Source: Sinorhizobium psoraleae (GTDB lineage Bacteria > Pseudomonadota > Alphaproteobacteria > Rhizobiales > Rhizobiaceae). Taken from it: a stretch of 64,000 nt of DNA. The notes below the pieces were generated by a model. That model ran no database searches. It worked only from the letters and a program-made list of their open reading frames with translations, and was not told where the DNA came from. Shown piece after piece: positions 41,891 through 51,610 of the stretch. The position numbers and the translations under genes were made by a program. The first letter of the stretch is position 1; every line of letters begins with the position of its first letter. The stretch is from contig NZ_JABEKV010000002.1 of assembly GCF_013283645.1 (NCBI RefSeq), positions 131,798-195,797 on the forward strand, read 5' to 3'.

Positions 41891-42549
41891 GCGCGACGAC
41901 GGCTAAGAAACGGGTCGTCGTCTTCATTTCCGGCGGCGGCTCGAACATGCTTTCGCTGGCAAAGGCAGCGGCGGAGCCGGACTTTCCGGCCGAAATCATC
42001 GCCGTGATCGCCGACAAGGCGGAAGCCGGCGGCCTGGCCAAGGCGGCAGCCCTCGGCATCCCGACATTTTCATTCGTCCGAAAAGACTTCGTCAGCAAGG
42101 AAGCGCACGAAGCCGCGATCCTCACCGAGCTCGATCGGCTTCACCCGGACATCGTCTGCCTCGCCGGTTACATGCGGCTGCTTTCGGCAACATTCATACA
42201 GCGTCACGAAGGCCGCATCCTCAATATTCATCCGTCGCTTCTGCCGCTGTTTCCCGGGCTCCATACGCATCAGCGCGCGATCGATGCCGGCATGAGGATT
42301 GCCGGCTGCACGGTTCATTTCGTGACCGAAGGCATGGATGATGGCCCGATCATCGCGCAAGCCGCGGTCCCGATCCTCGCCGGCGACACGGCGGAAACAC
42401 TCGCCGCGCGCGTCTTGACCATCGAACACAAGACCTATCCGATGGCGTTGAGGCTCGTCGCCGAGGGCAAGGTCGAGATGAAAGGTGGGCGCTCCGCGAG
42501 TCATGCGGTCGGCGAGGCTTCGGGAATGCTCATTTCTCCTGCTATCTGA
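41887..42549 (+). CDS. purN: Phosphoribosylglycinamide formyltransferase
   Basis: 220 residues, slightly long through a C-terminal tail. It transfers formyl from 10-formyl-THF to GAR. It has [15 protein letters not shown] and the catalytic [21 protein letters not shown]. Its ATG overlaps the purM stop. Convergent with acvB, 22 nt between stops. Confidence 0.96.
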   Translation: MSATTAKKRVVVFISGGGSNMLSLAKAAAEPDFPAEIIAVIADKAEAGGLAKAAALGIPTFSFVRKDFVSKEAHEAAILTELDRLHPDIVCLAGYMRLLSATFIQRHEGRILNIHPSLLPLFPGLHTHQRAIDAGMRIAGCTVHFVTEGMDDGPIIAQAAVPILAGDTAETLAARVLTIEHKTYPMALRLVAEGKVEMKGGRSASHAVGEASGMLISPAI

Positions 42550-42571
42550 CAGCCATTGTGGAATGCGAGCG

Positions 42572-43954
42572 TCACTTCGCCGCCGCGAGGCGGCGGTCGA
42601 GTGCGTCGAGCACGCGGCGTGTCAAGGTGGGATAGTCCTCGTCGAAATGGTGGCCGCCCTCAATGGCGACCACGTCGACGCCTGACGATTTCAGGTCCGG
42701 GCAAGCGTCGTCGTCCTCTTCGGTACCGTAGATGCATTGGACAAGCGACGGATCAATCGCCTTGATGTCATCGATCGGATCGCCGGCGTCTCCCTCACCC
42801 TTGGCGCCGAGCCAGCCGAGGACGGAAATCTTGAAATCGGCCTGATGCGAGAGTGCCATGAGGGTGACCTGGCGCACGCGCGCTCGATCGGCTGACGGAA
42901 GCAGGTTGTAGGTGCGCGGCAGGATATCGGCACCGAAGGAGTAGCCGATCAGCAGAACGTTTTGGACATTCCAGCGCTTACGATAGTAGGTGATGATCCT
43001 CGCCAGATCGTCGGCAGTCGCCTTCGGCTGGCGCTCGGACCAGAAATAGCGCAGCGAATCGACGCCCACGACCGGCACCCCCTGCTGCTGCAGGACGTTG
43101 CCGACCTCCCTGTCGATATCCCGCCAGCCACCATCGCCCGAATAGATCACGGCCATGGTGTCGCGCGCGGGCTTCGCGTCGAGGATCGTCAGCGGAAGCC
43201 CGAAAGGGTTGTCGCCTTCTCCACTCTCAGCCAACAATCCGGAAAGCGCATTCGAAAGCGCCGTATAGGCGTCGTCCCCCGTGTCTCGGGTTCCGATCTC
43301 CGGATGTCTAGCGATGAGCGTCGTCACATGATCCCGTCCTTCGGCTGAAGCGGCGGGAGAAAAGGCGACTGTCACTGGGTCGGGCAAAGATCCGTCGGTC
43401 AGGCCATAGACCATACGGTCGCCCTTTCGAACCTTCTCGGCCGGCGTACAGAGTTGCTTCGTCAATGCGATACCCTCTTCGGGATCGACTGCAAGCGTTT
43501 GACCAATGGTCGCGGCCGGAGATTGCGCAGCGATCGCCAGCGCCATCGCCCCGCCGGCGCCGACGCCCGCGACGACCGGCGGCTGATAGGCGCCGCTCTT
43601 GGCAGCGCGCTGGACCTGCTGGCTCAGCGATTCGATATCCGAGACCGTGTAGATGCAGTTGCCACCATCCTTCGCGAGCGAAGCGAGATAGGTCTTGAGG
43701 TCGATGCCGATGACCATCGCCTTTTCGCTTGCAAGCGCCCGCGCGACCCGCTCTTCCTTCGCGGTCCACCCGGCGGCATCCGAAAGGAGCACGACAACCG
43801 CAGAAGCCTTTTCCGCGGGGAACAGGATATGCGGCGACGGGATCATGCCGGTGTCAAAATTTTGCGCGTCCTGGGCTGACGAGGAAAAGGACGCTGCCGC
43901 TGCAATCAGCACGGCCGAAAGGACGGGCTTCCAGGTTTTTCGTATGCCGGTCAT
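42572..43954 (-). CDS. acvB: AcvB/VirJ-like periplasmic lysyl-PG hydrolase
   Basis: 460 residues with a signal peptide (VLSAVLIAAAASFSSSAQ). Two alpha/beta-hydrolase-like halves: the N-terminal half has a degenerate nucleophile elbow (GVGAGGAMAL), the C-terminal VirJ domain has GYSFGADILP with the catalytic Ser and a late His in EGGHHF. In Agrobacterium AcvB hydrolyses lysyl-phosphatidylglycerol (established). Its ATG overlaps the lpiA stop (ATGA), so synthesis and turnover of the lipid are coupled. Confidence 0.92.
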   Translation of the reverse strand: MTGIRKTWKPVLSAVLIAAAASFSSSAQDAQNFDTGMIPSPHILFPAEKASAVVVLLSDAAGWTAKEERVARALASEKAMVIGIDLKTYLASLAKDGGNCIYTVSDIESLSQQVQRAAKSGAYQPPVVAGVGAGGAMALAIAAQSPAATIGQTLAVDPEEGIALTKQLCTPAEKVRKGDRMVYGLTDGSLPDPVTVAFSPAASAEGRDHVTTLIARHPEIGTRDTGDDAYTALSNALSGLLAESGEGDNPFGLPLTILDAKPARDTMAVIYSGDGGWRDIDREVGNVLQQQGVPVVGVDSLRYFWSERQPKATADDLARIITYYRKRWNVQNVLLIGYSFGADILPRTYNLLPSADRARVRQVTLMALSHQADFKISVLGWLGAKGEGDAGDPIDDIKAIDPSLVQCIYGTEEDDDACPDLKSSGVDVVAIEGGHHFDEDYPTLTRRVLDALDRRLAAAK

Positions 43955-46563
43955 TTCCTTATCACTTCCTTGAGGCCGCCGCCGATGAGAAACGTTGCAT
44001 CCATCAAAGCCAGGATCGGATTTAAACCGCCGCTCGCCACAAGGTAGCGCGGCTGCCAGCGCGGGTGGAACTTGGATTTGAAGGCGCGCAGGCCCTTGAA
44101 GTTGTAAAAGCGTTCGCCGTGCTCGAAGAACGCCCGGCCTGCCCGATCCCACACTGGCGCCACCCGGCGGGAAGACATGCCCGAGAGCGGCGCCATGCCG
44201 AGATTAAAGCGCCGGTAGCCTTGCGTCTTGAGGAATTCCATCAGTTGCACGAACAGGAAGTCCATCGAACCTTTGGGAGCATCCGGCGAGAAGCGCATCA
44301 GGTCGATCGACCCCTCCTCCTTCGTCACGGTCGTGAGAATGTTGGCGAAAGCGACGATGCGCCCGGCGCATTTAAGGATAGCGACAGGCTGCTCAGCCAG
44401 ATAGTCGGGATCGAAGGCTCCGAGGGAAAAGCCCTTCTCTCGTGCGCTGTGATGTGCGAGCCAGGCGTCCGAAACTGCCGCGAGCTCCGGCAGAATCCCC
44501 GCTACTGCCTCGGGCTCGACGACGGTGAATTCCAGTCCGTCGCGCTGACCACGGCTTACCTGCTGGCGCAGGTTTGCCCATTTTCCGCCCTTCAATTCGA
44601 ACCGTGTCAGATCGACCTCGGCGAGTTCGCCAAGTCGGAACGCCCGTAAGCCGGCGTCCGCATAATAGGCGAGCCCCAGTGGCGAAACCTGGTAGAAAAC
44701 TGCCCTGCAGCCATTGGCGCGAGCGGTCTCTATGAACTGCCAGATGAGATCCGGCCAAGTCTCCACCGGGCCAACGGGATCGAAAAGGGCGATCCAGGAA
44801 CGTGCCCGCTGGCCGTACATGATAAAGGCACGACCGTCGGAAGAGAACATGACGCTCTTGTCGCCCATCCGCACGAGATTGGCATCCGACATGTCCTGGT
44901 TCTCGACAATGGCGATCGCCCGCTCCAACGCCTCCTCCGAGGCAGGCTCCACTGCTGTCGTGGCCGGGCGCATCAGGCTCCAGATGGCGATGGCGCTCGC
45001 CCCGACCGTGACACCCAGGAACGCACGAAGTCCGCGCGGCGCTTCGGCGGAAAACTCGAACTGCCACCAGAGCTCGTGGCTATACTCGATATCGCGATAC
45101 ACGAAGAGCAGAACGACGAATGCCCCGAGGCAGATAACACCGATAGCCGTCAGCCACGGCAGCGTCAGCGCCTGACCGAACAGCCACGCAGGGCGGACGA
45201 AAAGCCGGCGGCTGACAAGCAGGCCGACGATGAAGAATGCGAGCATGCCGGCTTCCATCAACGCCACCGCCTTTAGCAACGACAGCAGCAGCGCCGCGAC
45301 CGCGATCACGATCGAGGCCCACCAGGCGCCGTCGAGGCGCAGCGCCAATCCCCGCGCAATGATGACCAGTACCAGTCCGAGCAGGCTCGCGAGGAAATGC
45401 GCGCCTTCGACAAGTGGCAGCGAGACATAGCTGGAAAGGAACGCCAGGTTCTCGCTAGGCGTCGGCGTCACGCTCGACAGCACCAGCATGATGGCGAGCA
45501 CGAGTGCGAGCGTTGCCAGAAGCAACGGAGCGATCCGGCCGCCTATGCGGCGCATGCTGGATGCCGCAGGATGGCCGGCGAGTTGACGAACTTCCATGCC
45601 AATGATCACGACAATCGCAATCAGCAGCGGCAGCACGTGATAGATCAATCGGTAAAGAACCAACGCGCCGAGAATTGTATCGACGTCAGCCGCACGGCCG
45701 AGCGTCGCGACTATTACCGTTTCGAAGACGCCGAGCCCTGCCGGCACGTGGCTGAGCACGCCGATGCCGACCGCCAATGAATAAACCGCCAGGAAGGCCG
45801 GCCAGCCAATTGTTCCCGATGGCAACAGCACGTAGAGAACGGTCGCGGATGCGGCAAGATCGAGCGCTGTTACCAGGAACTGACGGGAGGCCGTTCTGGA
45901 GTCCGGCAGGCGCAGGGTTATGCGGCCGACACGGATCTCACGGCCGTCGCGTGCCAAGATGAAGGCGGTTAACAGGACGCCTAACACGATGATGGCGATC
46001 ATCCGCAGCCAGAACGGTTCAAGCCCAGTCAGCGGAGCCACGTATTCGCCGGCGGTGAGCACGCTGATGCACGTGACGGCCGCAAGACCAAGCCCGAAGG
46101 CAAGCGTCACGAACGCGACGACGCGGGCTATCTCTTCCGGCTCCAGGCCGAGCCGGGAATAGGACCGGTAGCGGATTGCGCCTCCGCTCAAAGGTCCGAA
46201 GCCGGCTGTGTTGCCGACGGCATAGGCACAGGCGGCCGTGAGCGCGATATCCGCATAGGGTAGCTTGCGCTTGACGTAGTCGAGCGCGGCGACGTCGTAG
46301 AAGGTCAGCGCAAGAAAGCTCAACGCCGTGAACAGAACTGCCGCGACGATCGAGATCCAACGCGTTTCGGCCAATGCTGACACGACGTCGTCGTAATGCA
46401 CCTCAGCGGTCAGGTGGAAGACGGCGGCTCCGAAGAGCGCAATCATGAGAAGCGTGCCGACGGCGGAAAGAGAGCGCTGATTGCGCCTCAGAAACGGCCG
46501 CCACCCCGCTTCGTTCCTTTGCTCTTCATCGACTTCAGGCTCTGAGGCAGAGGGGGAGATCAT
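43951..46563 (-). CDS. lpiA: Lysylphosphatidylglycerol synthetase/flippase (MprF-like)
   Basis: 870 residues. About fourteen N-terminal membrane segments form the flippase part, ending near residue 530; the C-terminal DUF2156 domain (GDKSVMFSSDGRAFIMYGQRARSWIAL; YQVSPLGLAYYADAGLRAFRLGE; FNLGMAPLSGM) transfers lysine from Lys-tRNA to phosphatidylglycerol. In rhizobia it is induced by low pH and raises resistance to cationic peptides (established). First gene of lpiA-acvB; two small stem-loops lie in its leader. Confidence 0.95.
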   Translation of the reverse strand: MISPSASEPEVDEEQRNEAGWRPFLRRNQRSLSAVGTLLMIALFGAAVFHLTAEVHYDDVVSALAETRWISIVAAVLFTALSFLALTFYDVAALDYVKRKLPYADIALTAACAYAVGNTAGFGPLSGGAIRYRSYSRLGLEPEEIARVVAFVTLAFGLGLAAVTCISVLTAGEYVAPLTGLEPFWLRMIAIIVLGVLLTAFILARDGREIRVGRITLRLPDSRTASRQFLVTALDLAASATVLYVLLPSGTIGWPAFLAVYSLAVGIGVLSHVPAGLGVFETVIVATLGRAADVDTILGALVLYRLIYHVLPLLIAIVVIIGMEVRQLAGHPAASSMRRIGGRIAPLLLATLALVLAIMLVLSSVTPTPSENLAFLSSYVSLPLVEGAHFLASLLGLVLVIIARGLALRLDGAWWASIVIAVAALLLSLLKAVALMEAGMLAFFIVGLLVSRRLFVRPAWLFGQALTLPWLTAIGVICLGAFVVLLFVYRDIEYSHELWWQFEFSAEAPRGLRAFLGVTVGASAIAIWSLMRPATTAVEPASEEALERAIAIVENQDMSDANLVRMGDKSVMFSSDGRAFIMYGQRARSWIALFDPVGPVETWPDLIWQFIETARANGCRAVFYQVSPLGLAYYADAGLRAFRLGELAEVDLTRFELKGGKWANLRQQVSRGQRDGLEFTVVEPEAVAGILPELAAVSDAWLAHHSAREKGFSLGAFDPDYLAEQPVAILKCAGRIVAFANILTTVTKEEGSIDLMRFSPDAPKGSMDFLFVQLMEFLKTQGYRRFNLGMAPLSGMSSRRVAPVWDRAGRAFFEHGERFYNFKGLRAFKSKFHPRWQPRYLVASGGLNPILALMDATFLIGGGLKEVIRK

Positions 46564-46573
46564 GGCTCGCCCG

Positions 46574-46605
46574 TGTCCTTGTTAAAGACAACAGGGCTTT
46601 AGCCC
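46574..46605 (-). promoter_or_regulatory. Two stem-loops in the lpiA leader
   Basis: An imperfect 7-bp inverted repeat TGTCCTT/AAAGACA at 46574-46590 and a perfect GGGCT-TT-AGCCC at 46594-46605, just upstream of the lpiA start. A role in regulation is inference. Confidence 0.35.
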
Positions 46606-46667
46606 ACTCGAGCGCCATCAGAAAGTGAAATATCGGTAATGTACAATAACGGTGTTAAGTCAAACGG

Positions 46668-47264
46668 TTATGACGAAATAGAAGCTCGATTGAGCATCGC
46701 CCATTGCAGCAGCATGATGGTCTTCGCGTCGCAGATCTCGCCGGTGCCGATCATCGCCGCCGCTTTCTCAAAGGGAATCTCGAGAACTTCGATGTCTTCG
46801 CCCTCGTGGACCAGCCCGCCGCCTGCAGACACTTTCTTCGACGCGTCGATGAGTCCGACGAAAAAGCTCGTTCGTTCCGTCAGAGAGCCGGGGCTCATAT
46901 AGGCGTCGAAGAGATGGGTGGCGCTTTCGATGAGGTAGCCGGTCTCCTCCATCGCTTCGCGGCAGATCGCCACTGCCGGCTCTTCGCCGTCGAGTAGGCC
47001 GGCCGGCGCTTCGATCAAATATCCCGGCTCGCCTTGCAGGAATACCGGAATGCGCAGCTGACGGACAAGGACGACCAGCTGCCGTTCCGGATCGAAGAGC
47101 AGGATCGTTGCGGCGCGACCATGATCATGGATCTCGCGGACCAGCCGGGCTGTTTGACCGTTGGACATTTCCTGTTCAAGCGTGACCTCTTCGAGGCTGA
47201 TGAAGCCTTTCCAGAGGGTCTTGCGATCGATGATCCGGACGCGCGGGTCGGCATGCTTCGTCAT
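46668..47264 (-). CDS. nudK: Nudix hydrolase, GDP-mannose type (NudK-like)
   Basis: 198 residues. The Nudix signature spans about residues 89-110 (GLLDGEEPAVAICREAMEETGY) in the same arrangement as E. coli NudK. The N-terminal half (VRIIDRKTLWKGFISLEEVTLE) is also NudK-like. Likely hydrolyses GDP-mannose or ADP-ribose. Located between the molybdopterin oxidoreductase and lpiA, all on the minus strand. Confidence 0.85.
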   Translation of the reverse strand: MTKHADPRVRIIDRKTLWKGFISLEEVTLEQEMSNGQTARLVREIHDHGRAATILLFDPERQLVVLVRQLRIPVFLQGEPGYLIEAPAGLLDGEEPAVAICREAMEETGYLIESATHLFDAYMSPGSLTERTSFFVGLIDASKKVSAGGGLVHEGEDIEVLEIPFEKAAAMIGTGEICDAKTIMLLQWAMLNRASISS

Positions 47265-47330
47265 GAGAGATCCTTGTTGACGAGGAATTCGGTTGCAGAA
47301 TCTGACGAGCCGGAGCCGCTCGACTAATCT

Positions 47331-49445
47331 TCAGGCCCGACGCACCCAGACCCGGTTGTCGTGGAAGGCTGCGCCGCCGTAGGGCGCGACTGCATCGGCG
47401 CCGGTCAGGACATTGATCCCCTCGCCGTCCAGATGGGCTCCGTTCGGCCACAGCCCTTCGGCGATGACGACGCCGCGGCGTGCGCCTCCGCCGATCCTCG
47501 CGTGCAGCCGGATCTCGCCGCGATCATTGCCGAGCCTGACGACGTCGCCGTCGGCAATGCCGAGCGCGGCTGCGTCTTCCGTGTGGATCATGACTTCCGG
47601 TCGCCCCTCCTTCTGAATGGACGACGGCGTCTCGGCGAACGTCGAATTCAGGAACGACCGCGCCGGCGACGTCGCCAGTCTGTATGGATGGCGTTCGTCG
47701 GCCACTTCGATCAGCTCGACGTGATCAGGAAATTCCGGCAGCCTGCCGTGCGGGCCTTGCGGCCCCATCGATTTCGACGGACGGTTGGGCGCCGGCGTGC
47801 CGGTCCAATCGGCCTTGAAACGGAACTTGCCGTCCGGATGGCCGAAGCCGTTGAGAAAATGCGCCTCCTCGAAGGCCGGCTGGCAATCGAGCCACTTCTC
47901 CCGCTTCATCCGCTCGTAATCGATATCGTAGTTGGCGAGAAGCCGATCGATATGCTGCCGCTCCGTAAGGCCGAAGCCTGCGCGGTCGGATACACCGAGA
48001 CGCTTCGCCAACTCCTCGATGACGAAGAGATTGGTGCGCACCGTCGGCGGCGGTTCGACGACCTTCGGTCCGATCAGAATGTGCTGGTGACCGCCGCCGC
48101 GATAAAGATCGTCGTGCTCCAGGAACATGGTCGCAGGCAGGACGATGTCCGCGAGCCGCGCGGTGTCGGTCATGAACTGCTCATGCACGGCAACGAAGAG
48201 GTCATCGCGCAGGAAGCCCTGCTTCACCAGCCGCTGCTCGGGCGCGACGTTGACGGGGTTGGTGTTCTGGATGAGAAGCGCGGTCACAGGCCCGCGATGG
48301 CGCAGTGCCTCGGCGTCGCCGGTCAGCACACGGCCGATCTGCGACTGGTCGAGCATGCGCACATCGGGATCGTGGTACGCGGAACCTACGAGCTCGCGCT
48401 TGTCCAGCTTGAAGATGTCGTTGTTCGAATGGAACGCGCCGCCGCCTTCATGCTTCCAGGAGCCGAGCACGGTGGCGACCGAAGCCGCCGCATGGATGGC
48501 GACGGAGCCGTTGCGCTGGCGGGTAAAGCCGTAGCCGAGGCGGAAGTATGTTTTCGGCGTCGTCCCGACGAGCTTGGCGAAGGCTTCGATTTCCTCCACC
48601 GGCAGGCCGGTGATAGCCGAAGCCCAGTCCGGGCCGCGTGTCTTGAGATGCGCTTCGAGGCCCGCGGGGTCATCAGCGAACTTCGCCATGTAGGCGCGAT
48701 CGGCATAGCCGTCACGGAAGGCGATGTGCATGACGGCGCAGGCGAGCGCGGCATCGGTGCCCGGTTTCAGCACGAGCCCCATATCGGCTTGCTTGACGGT
48801 CGGGTTTTCGTAGACGTCGATGACGACGATCTTGGCGCCGCGATCCTTGCGCGCCTTGACCGCGTGGGTCATGACGTTGACCTGCGTCGCGACCGCATTG
48901 GTGCCCCAGATCACGACGCAGTCGGCCTTCGCCATTTCGCGCGGGTCGGGGCCGCGCAAGGCTCCCGTCGCCATGGTGAAGCCGGTCCAGGCCATGTTCG
49001 TACAGATCGAACCGAAGAACCCGGAATAGCGCTTGGCGTGACGCAGCCGTTCGATCGAATCGCGCTGGACCTGTCCCATCGTGCCTGCGTAGAAATAGGG
49101 CCAGATCGCCTCGGGACCGTGCTTCTGCTCGGCCTTGACGAACTGGTCAGCAATCTCATCGAGCGCCGCTTCCCAGGAAATCTCCTGCCAGCTTCCGTCG
49201 CCCTTGGCGCCGGCGCGGCGCTGCGGCACCATCAGTCGGCCGGGGTGGTAGATGCGCTCGGCGTAGCGCGCCACCTTGGCGCAGATGACGCCGGCGGTAT
49301 AGCTGTTTCCGGCCGCGCCGCGCAGACGGCCGATCTGGCCTTCGGCCGTCAGGTCGACTTCAAGCGCACAGGCTGACGGACAGTCGTGCGGACAGACCGA
49401 ATAGCCGATCGACTTTTCTGCTTTGATGGGGGTCGCAACGTTCAT
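47331..49445 (-). CDS. Molybdopterin oxidoreductase with N-terminal 4Fe-4S cluster
   Basis: 704 residues, DMSO-reductase superfamily, cytoplasmic (no Tat signal). Cluster ligands Cys18, Cys22, Cys26 and Cys55 are followed by a Lys57-containing loop. Cofactor-binding stretches include GTNAVATQVNVMTHAVKARKDRGAKIVVIDVYENPT and the C-terminal molydopterin-dinucleotide domain from about residue 590. No electron-transfer subunit lies nearby; substrate unknown. ATG 49445 is chosen; longer in-frame starts (49463, 49520) lack support. Confidence 0.88.
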   Translation of the reverse strand: MNVATPIKAEKSIGYSVCPHDCPSACALEVDLTAEGQIGRLRGAAGNSYTAGVICAKVARYAERIYHPGRLMVPQRRAGAKGDGSWQEISWEAALDEIADQFVKAEQKHGPEAIWPYFYAGTMGQVQRDSIERLRHAKRYSGFFGSICTNMAWTGFTMATGALRGPDPREMAKADCVVIWGTNAVATQVNVMTHAVKARKDRGAKIVVIDVYENPTVKQADMGLVLKPGTDAALACAVMHIAFRDGYADRAYMAKFADDPAGLEAHLKTRGPDWASAITGLPVEEIEAFAKLVGTTPKTYFRLGYGFTRQRNGSVAIHAAASVATVLGSWKHEGGGAFHSNNDIFKLDKRELVGSAYHDPDVRMLDQSQIGRVLTGDAEALRHRGPVTALLIQNTNPVNVAPEQRLVKQGFLRDDLFVAVHEQFMTDTARLADIVLPATMFLEHDDLYRGGGHQHILIGPKVVEPPPTVRTNLFVIEELAKRLGVSDRAGFGLTERQHIDRLLANYDIDYERMKREKWLDCQPAFEEAHFLNGFGHPDGKFRFKADWTGTPAPNRPSKSMGPQGPHGRLPEFPDHVELIEVADERHPYRLATSPARSFLNSTFAETPSSIQKEGRPEVMIHTEDAAALGIADGDVVRLGNDRGEIRLHARIGGGARRGVVIAEGLWPNGAHLDGEGINVLTGADAVAPYGGAAFHDNRVWVRRA

Positions 49446-49531
49446 GGCTTTTCTATATGGCATCCGCTGGAGGGCAAAAAGCCCCATTCGCCATCCATCG
49501 AAACAATTGATCATAGCCATCGGCGGCGCTC

Positions 49532-50401
49532 ATGAACTATCGGCACATCTATCACGCAGGCAATTTCGCCGACGTCCTGAAACATGCGGTGCTGGCGCGG
49601 CTCGTCACGTATCTCAAGCAAAAGGACAAGGCCTTCCGGGTGCTCGACACGCATGCCGGCATTGGGCTCTATGACCTTTCGAGCGAGGAAGCCCAGAAGA
49701 CCGGAGAATGGCGAGACGGCATCGGCCGATTGCTCGACGCGCAGCTCCCTGCTCCGATCACCGCGATCCTCGAGCCCTATCTCTCGGCCGTTCGCGATGT
49801 CAATCCCGACGGCGGCCTCACTCACTATCCCGGTTCACCGAAGCTCGTCCGCATGCTGTTCCGCCCTCAGGACCGGCTTTCGGCGATGGAACTGCATCCG
49901 GACGACTACGAGACGCTGCACCGCCTGTTCGATGGCGACTTTCAAAGCCGCATCACGAACCTCGACGGCTGGCTGGCGCTTGGCGCTCACCTGCCACCGA
50001 AGGAAAAGCGTGGCCTCATTCTCGTCGATCCTCCGTTCGAGATCGAGGGCGAATACCAGCGGCTTGCCGAGGGACTCGCGAAAGGCTACCGCCGGTTTGC
50101 CGGAGGCACCTTCTGTCTCTGGTATCCGCTGAAGAAAGGCGCACCGATAAAGGATTTCCACGCGGCGTTGAAAGCGCTGGAGATTCCGAAAATGCTCTGC
50201 GTGGAACTCGCGGTGCGCAGCGGTCGCGACACCACGGGGCTTGCGGGATCGGGCCTGGTCATCGTCAACCCGCCCTTCACGTTGAAGAGTGAGCTCGATG
50301 TCCTGCTGCCCTTTCTGAAAACACATCTGGCTCAGGATCGCTTCGCGTCGGCCCGCTGCTTCTGGCTGCGCGGCGAAGCATCTCTCAACCCGGGGCCTTG
50401 A
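49532..50401 (+). CDS. rlmJ: 23S rRNA A2030 N6-methyltransferase
   Basis: 289 residues of the RlmJ/YhiR family: MNYRHIYHAGNFADVLKHAVLARLV at the start, SAM-binding FRVLDTHAGIGLYDL, and catalytic LILVDPPFEIEGEY. It methylates A2030 of 23S rRNA. Divergent from the molybdopterin oxidoreductase. Confidence 0.94.
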   Translation: MNYRHIYHAGNFADVLKHAVLARLVTYLKQKDKAFRVLDTHAGIGLYDLSSEEAQKTGEWRDGIGRLLDAQLPAPITAILEPYLSAVRDVNPDGGLTHYPGSPKLVRMLFRPQDRLSAMELHPDDYETLHRLFDGDFQSRITNLDGWLALGAHLPPKEKRGLILVDPPFEIEGEYQRLAEGLAKGYRRFAGGTFCLWYPLKKGAPIKDFHAALKALEIPKMLCVELAVRSGRDTTGLAGSGLVIVNPPFTLKSELDVLLPFLKTHLAQDRFASARCFWLRGEASLNPGP

Positions 50402-50452
50402 CGGATCGATGGCGAACGCGTCAATCTCCTGAAAGGATTCAGGGAGATGGCC

Positions 50453-50884
50453 ATGACTCGTACGCTTGCCGCATCGCTTCTACTCTCGTTTTCCCTCACC
50501 ACCGCTGCTGCCGCCGCCGACTATATCGGGGAGCCTGCACCCCATGTAGCTTATGCTACCGGCGCCTGCAGCAACGCCTCCGTTTTGGGTTTCATCACCC
50601 GACGCTTCGACTACAAGGCCGCAAACTACCTTCATGCCAATCTCGCCATCGCCGAGATTCGCGACATGGGCCAAAATCGCTTCGAGCCGCGTGACTACAC
50701 GCACCTCGTCGAGCGTGAATATTGCTATGCGACTGCCGTGATGACCGACGGCGTACGGCGTCCCCTCTGGTATCTGATCGAGCGACCGTGGGGCTTTGCC
50801 GGTGTCGGCAGGAGTATTGAGTTCTGCGTCGGCGGCCTCGATCCCTGGTATGTCTACGGCGCCCACTGCGCTTCGCTTCGTTGA
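50453..50884 (+). CDS. Secreted Cys-rich protein of unknown function, coupled to RNase T2
   Basis: 143 residues. Signal peptide (TLAASLLLSFSLTTAAAAA) and a compact mature domain with four Cys (GACSNAS, REYCYAT, EFCVGGL, AHCASLR), so two disulfides are likely in the periplasm. No family recognised. ATG 50453 has AGGGAG upstream. Its TGA overlaps the TTG start of the RNase T2 gene, implying translational coupling and a functional link (inference). Confidence 0.78.
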   Translation: MTRTLAASLLLSFSLTTAAAAADYIGEPAPHVAYATGACSNASVLGFITRRFDYKAANYLHANLAIAEIRDMGQNRFEPRDYTHLVEREYCYATAVMTDGVRRPLWYLIERPWGFAGVGRSIEFCVGGLDPWYVYGAHCASLR

Positions 50885-51594
50885 GAGCGGCGAAGAGGCT
50901 GCTGCCGGCGCTCGTCGGCGTTCTGACGATCGCCGCCTGCAGCGATGAAGGTGCAGACAAAACCGCCCCGAATCCGGGGACCGGCGGGACGAAGACTGTT
51001 GCGGCAGTTCCGGTTCCCGTCGGTGGAGGCTTCGACTTTTACGTCCTGTCCCTGTCCTGGTCGCCCACCTGGTGCGGCAGCAACGATCCGTCCGGAAAAT
51101 CTGATCAATGCGAGGCCGGCAGCCGTCGCGGCCTCATTGTGCACGGGCTCTGGCCACAGAATGAAAAGGGCTATCCGGAATATTGCCCGACCCGGCAATC
51201 GGACCGCGTACCGGAATCGCTCGGCCGGCAATATCTCGACCTCATTCCCTCAATGGGACTGATTGGCCATCAGTGGCGCAAGCACGGCACCTGCTCGGGC
51301 CTCAGCCAGGCGGACTATTTCGCCGTGGCGCGCGCCGCGCGCGAACGGCTCACGATCCCGCCGGAGTTGGCATCGACGGAAAAATCGCGCGATCTCCCGG
51401 TATCAGTGATCGAAGCCGCACTGATCGCGAAAAATCCCGGCATGACGCCGGAGACGATCGCTGTTACCTGCGAAGCCAGGCTTCTCGAAGAAATCAGAAT
51501 CTGCTTCGACAAGACACTTAAATTCAGGGCATGCCCCGAAGTGGATCGCCAAGCCTGCAGAAGGGGCGCGGTTTCCCTTCCCCCTGCCCCATGA
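50881..51594 (+). CDS. RNase T2-family lipoprotein
   Basis: 237 residues. A lipobox IAAC places Cys20 as the lipidated residue. Both catalytic segments are intact: CAS1 GLIVHGLWPQ and CAS2 HQWRKHGTCSG, each with the catalytic His. RNase T2 enzymes cut RNA to 2',3'-cyclic nucleotides; periplasmic in E. coli RNase I. It starts at TTG 50881 overlapping the previous stop (TTGA). Confidence 0.9.
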   Translation: MRAAKRLLPALVGVLTIAACSDEGADKTAPNPGTGGTKTVAAVPVPVGGGFDFYVLSLSWSPTWCGSNDPSGKSDQCEAGSRRGLIVHGLWPQNEKGYPEYCPTRQSDRVPESLGRQYLDLIPSMGLIGHQWRKHGTCSGLSQADYFAVARAARERLTIPPELASTEKSRDLPVSVIEAALIAKNPGMTPETIAVTCEARLLEEIRICFDKTLKFRACPEVDRQACRRGAVSLPPAP

Positions 51595-51610
51595 CAACGG
51601 AAAGACTCGA

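Noticed and set aside
47361..49376. 671-codon open frame antisense to the molybdopterin oxidoreductase
   Set aside because: Shadow frame; no plausible start or domain.
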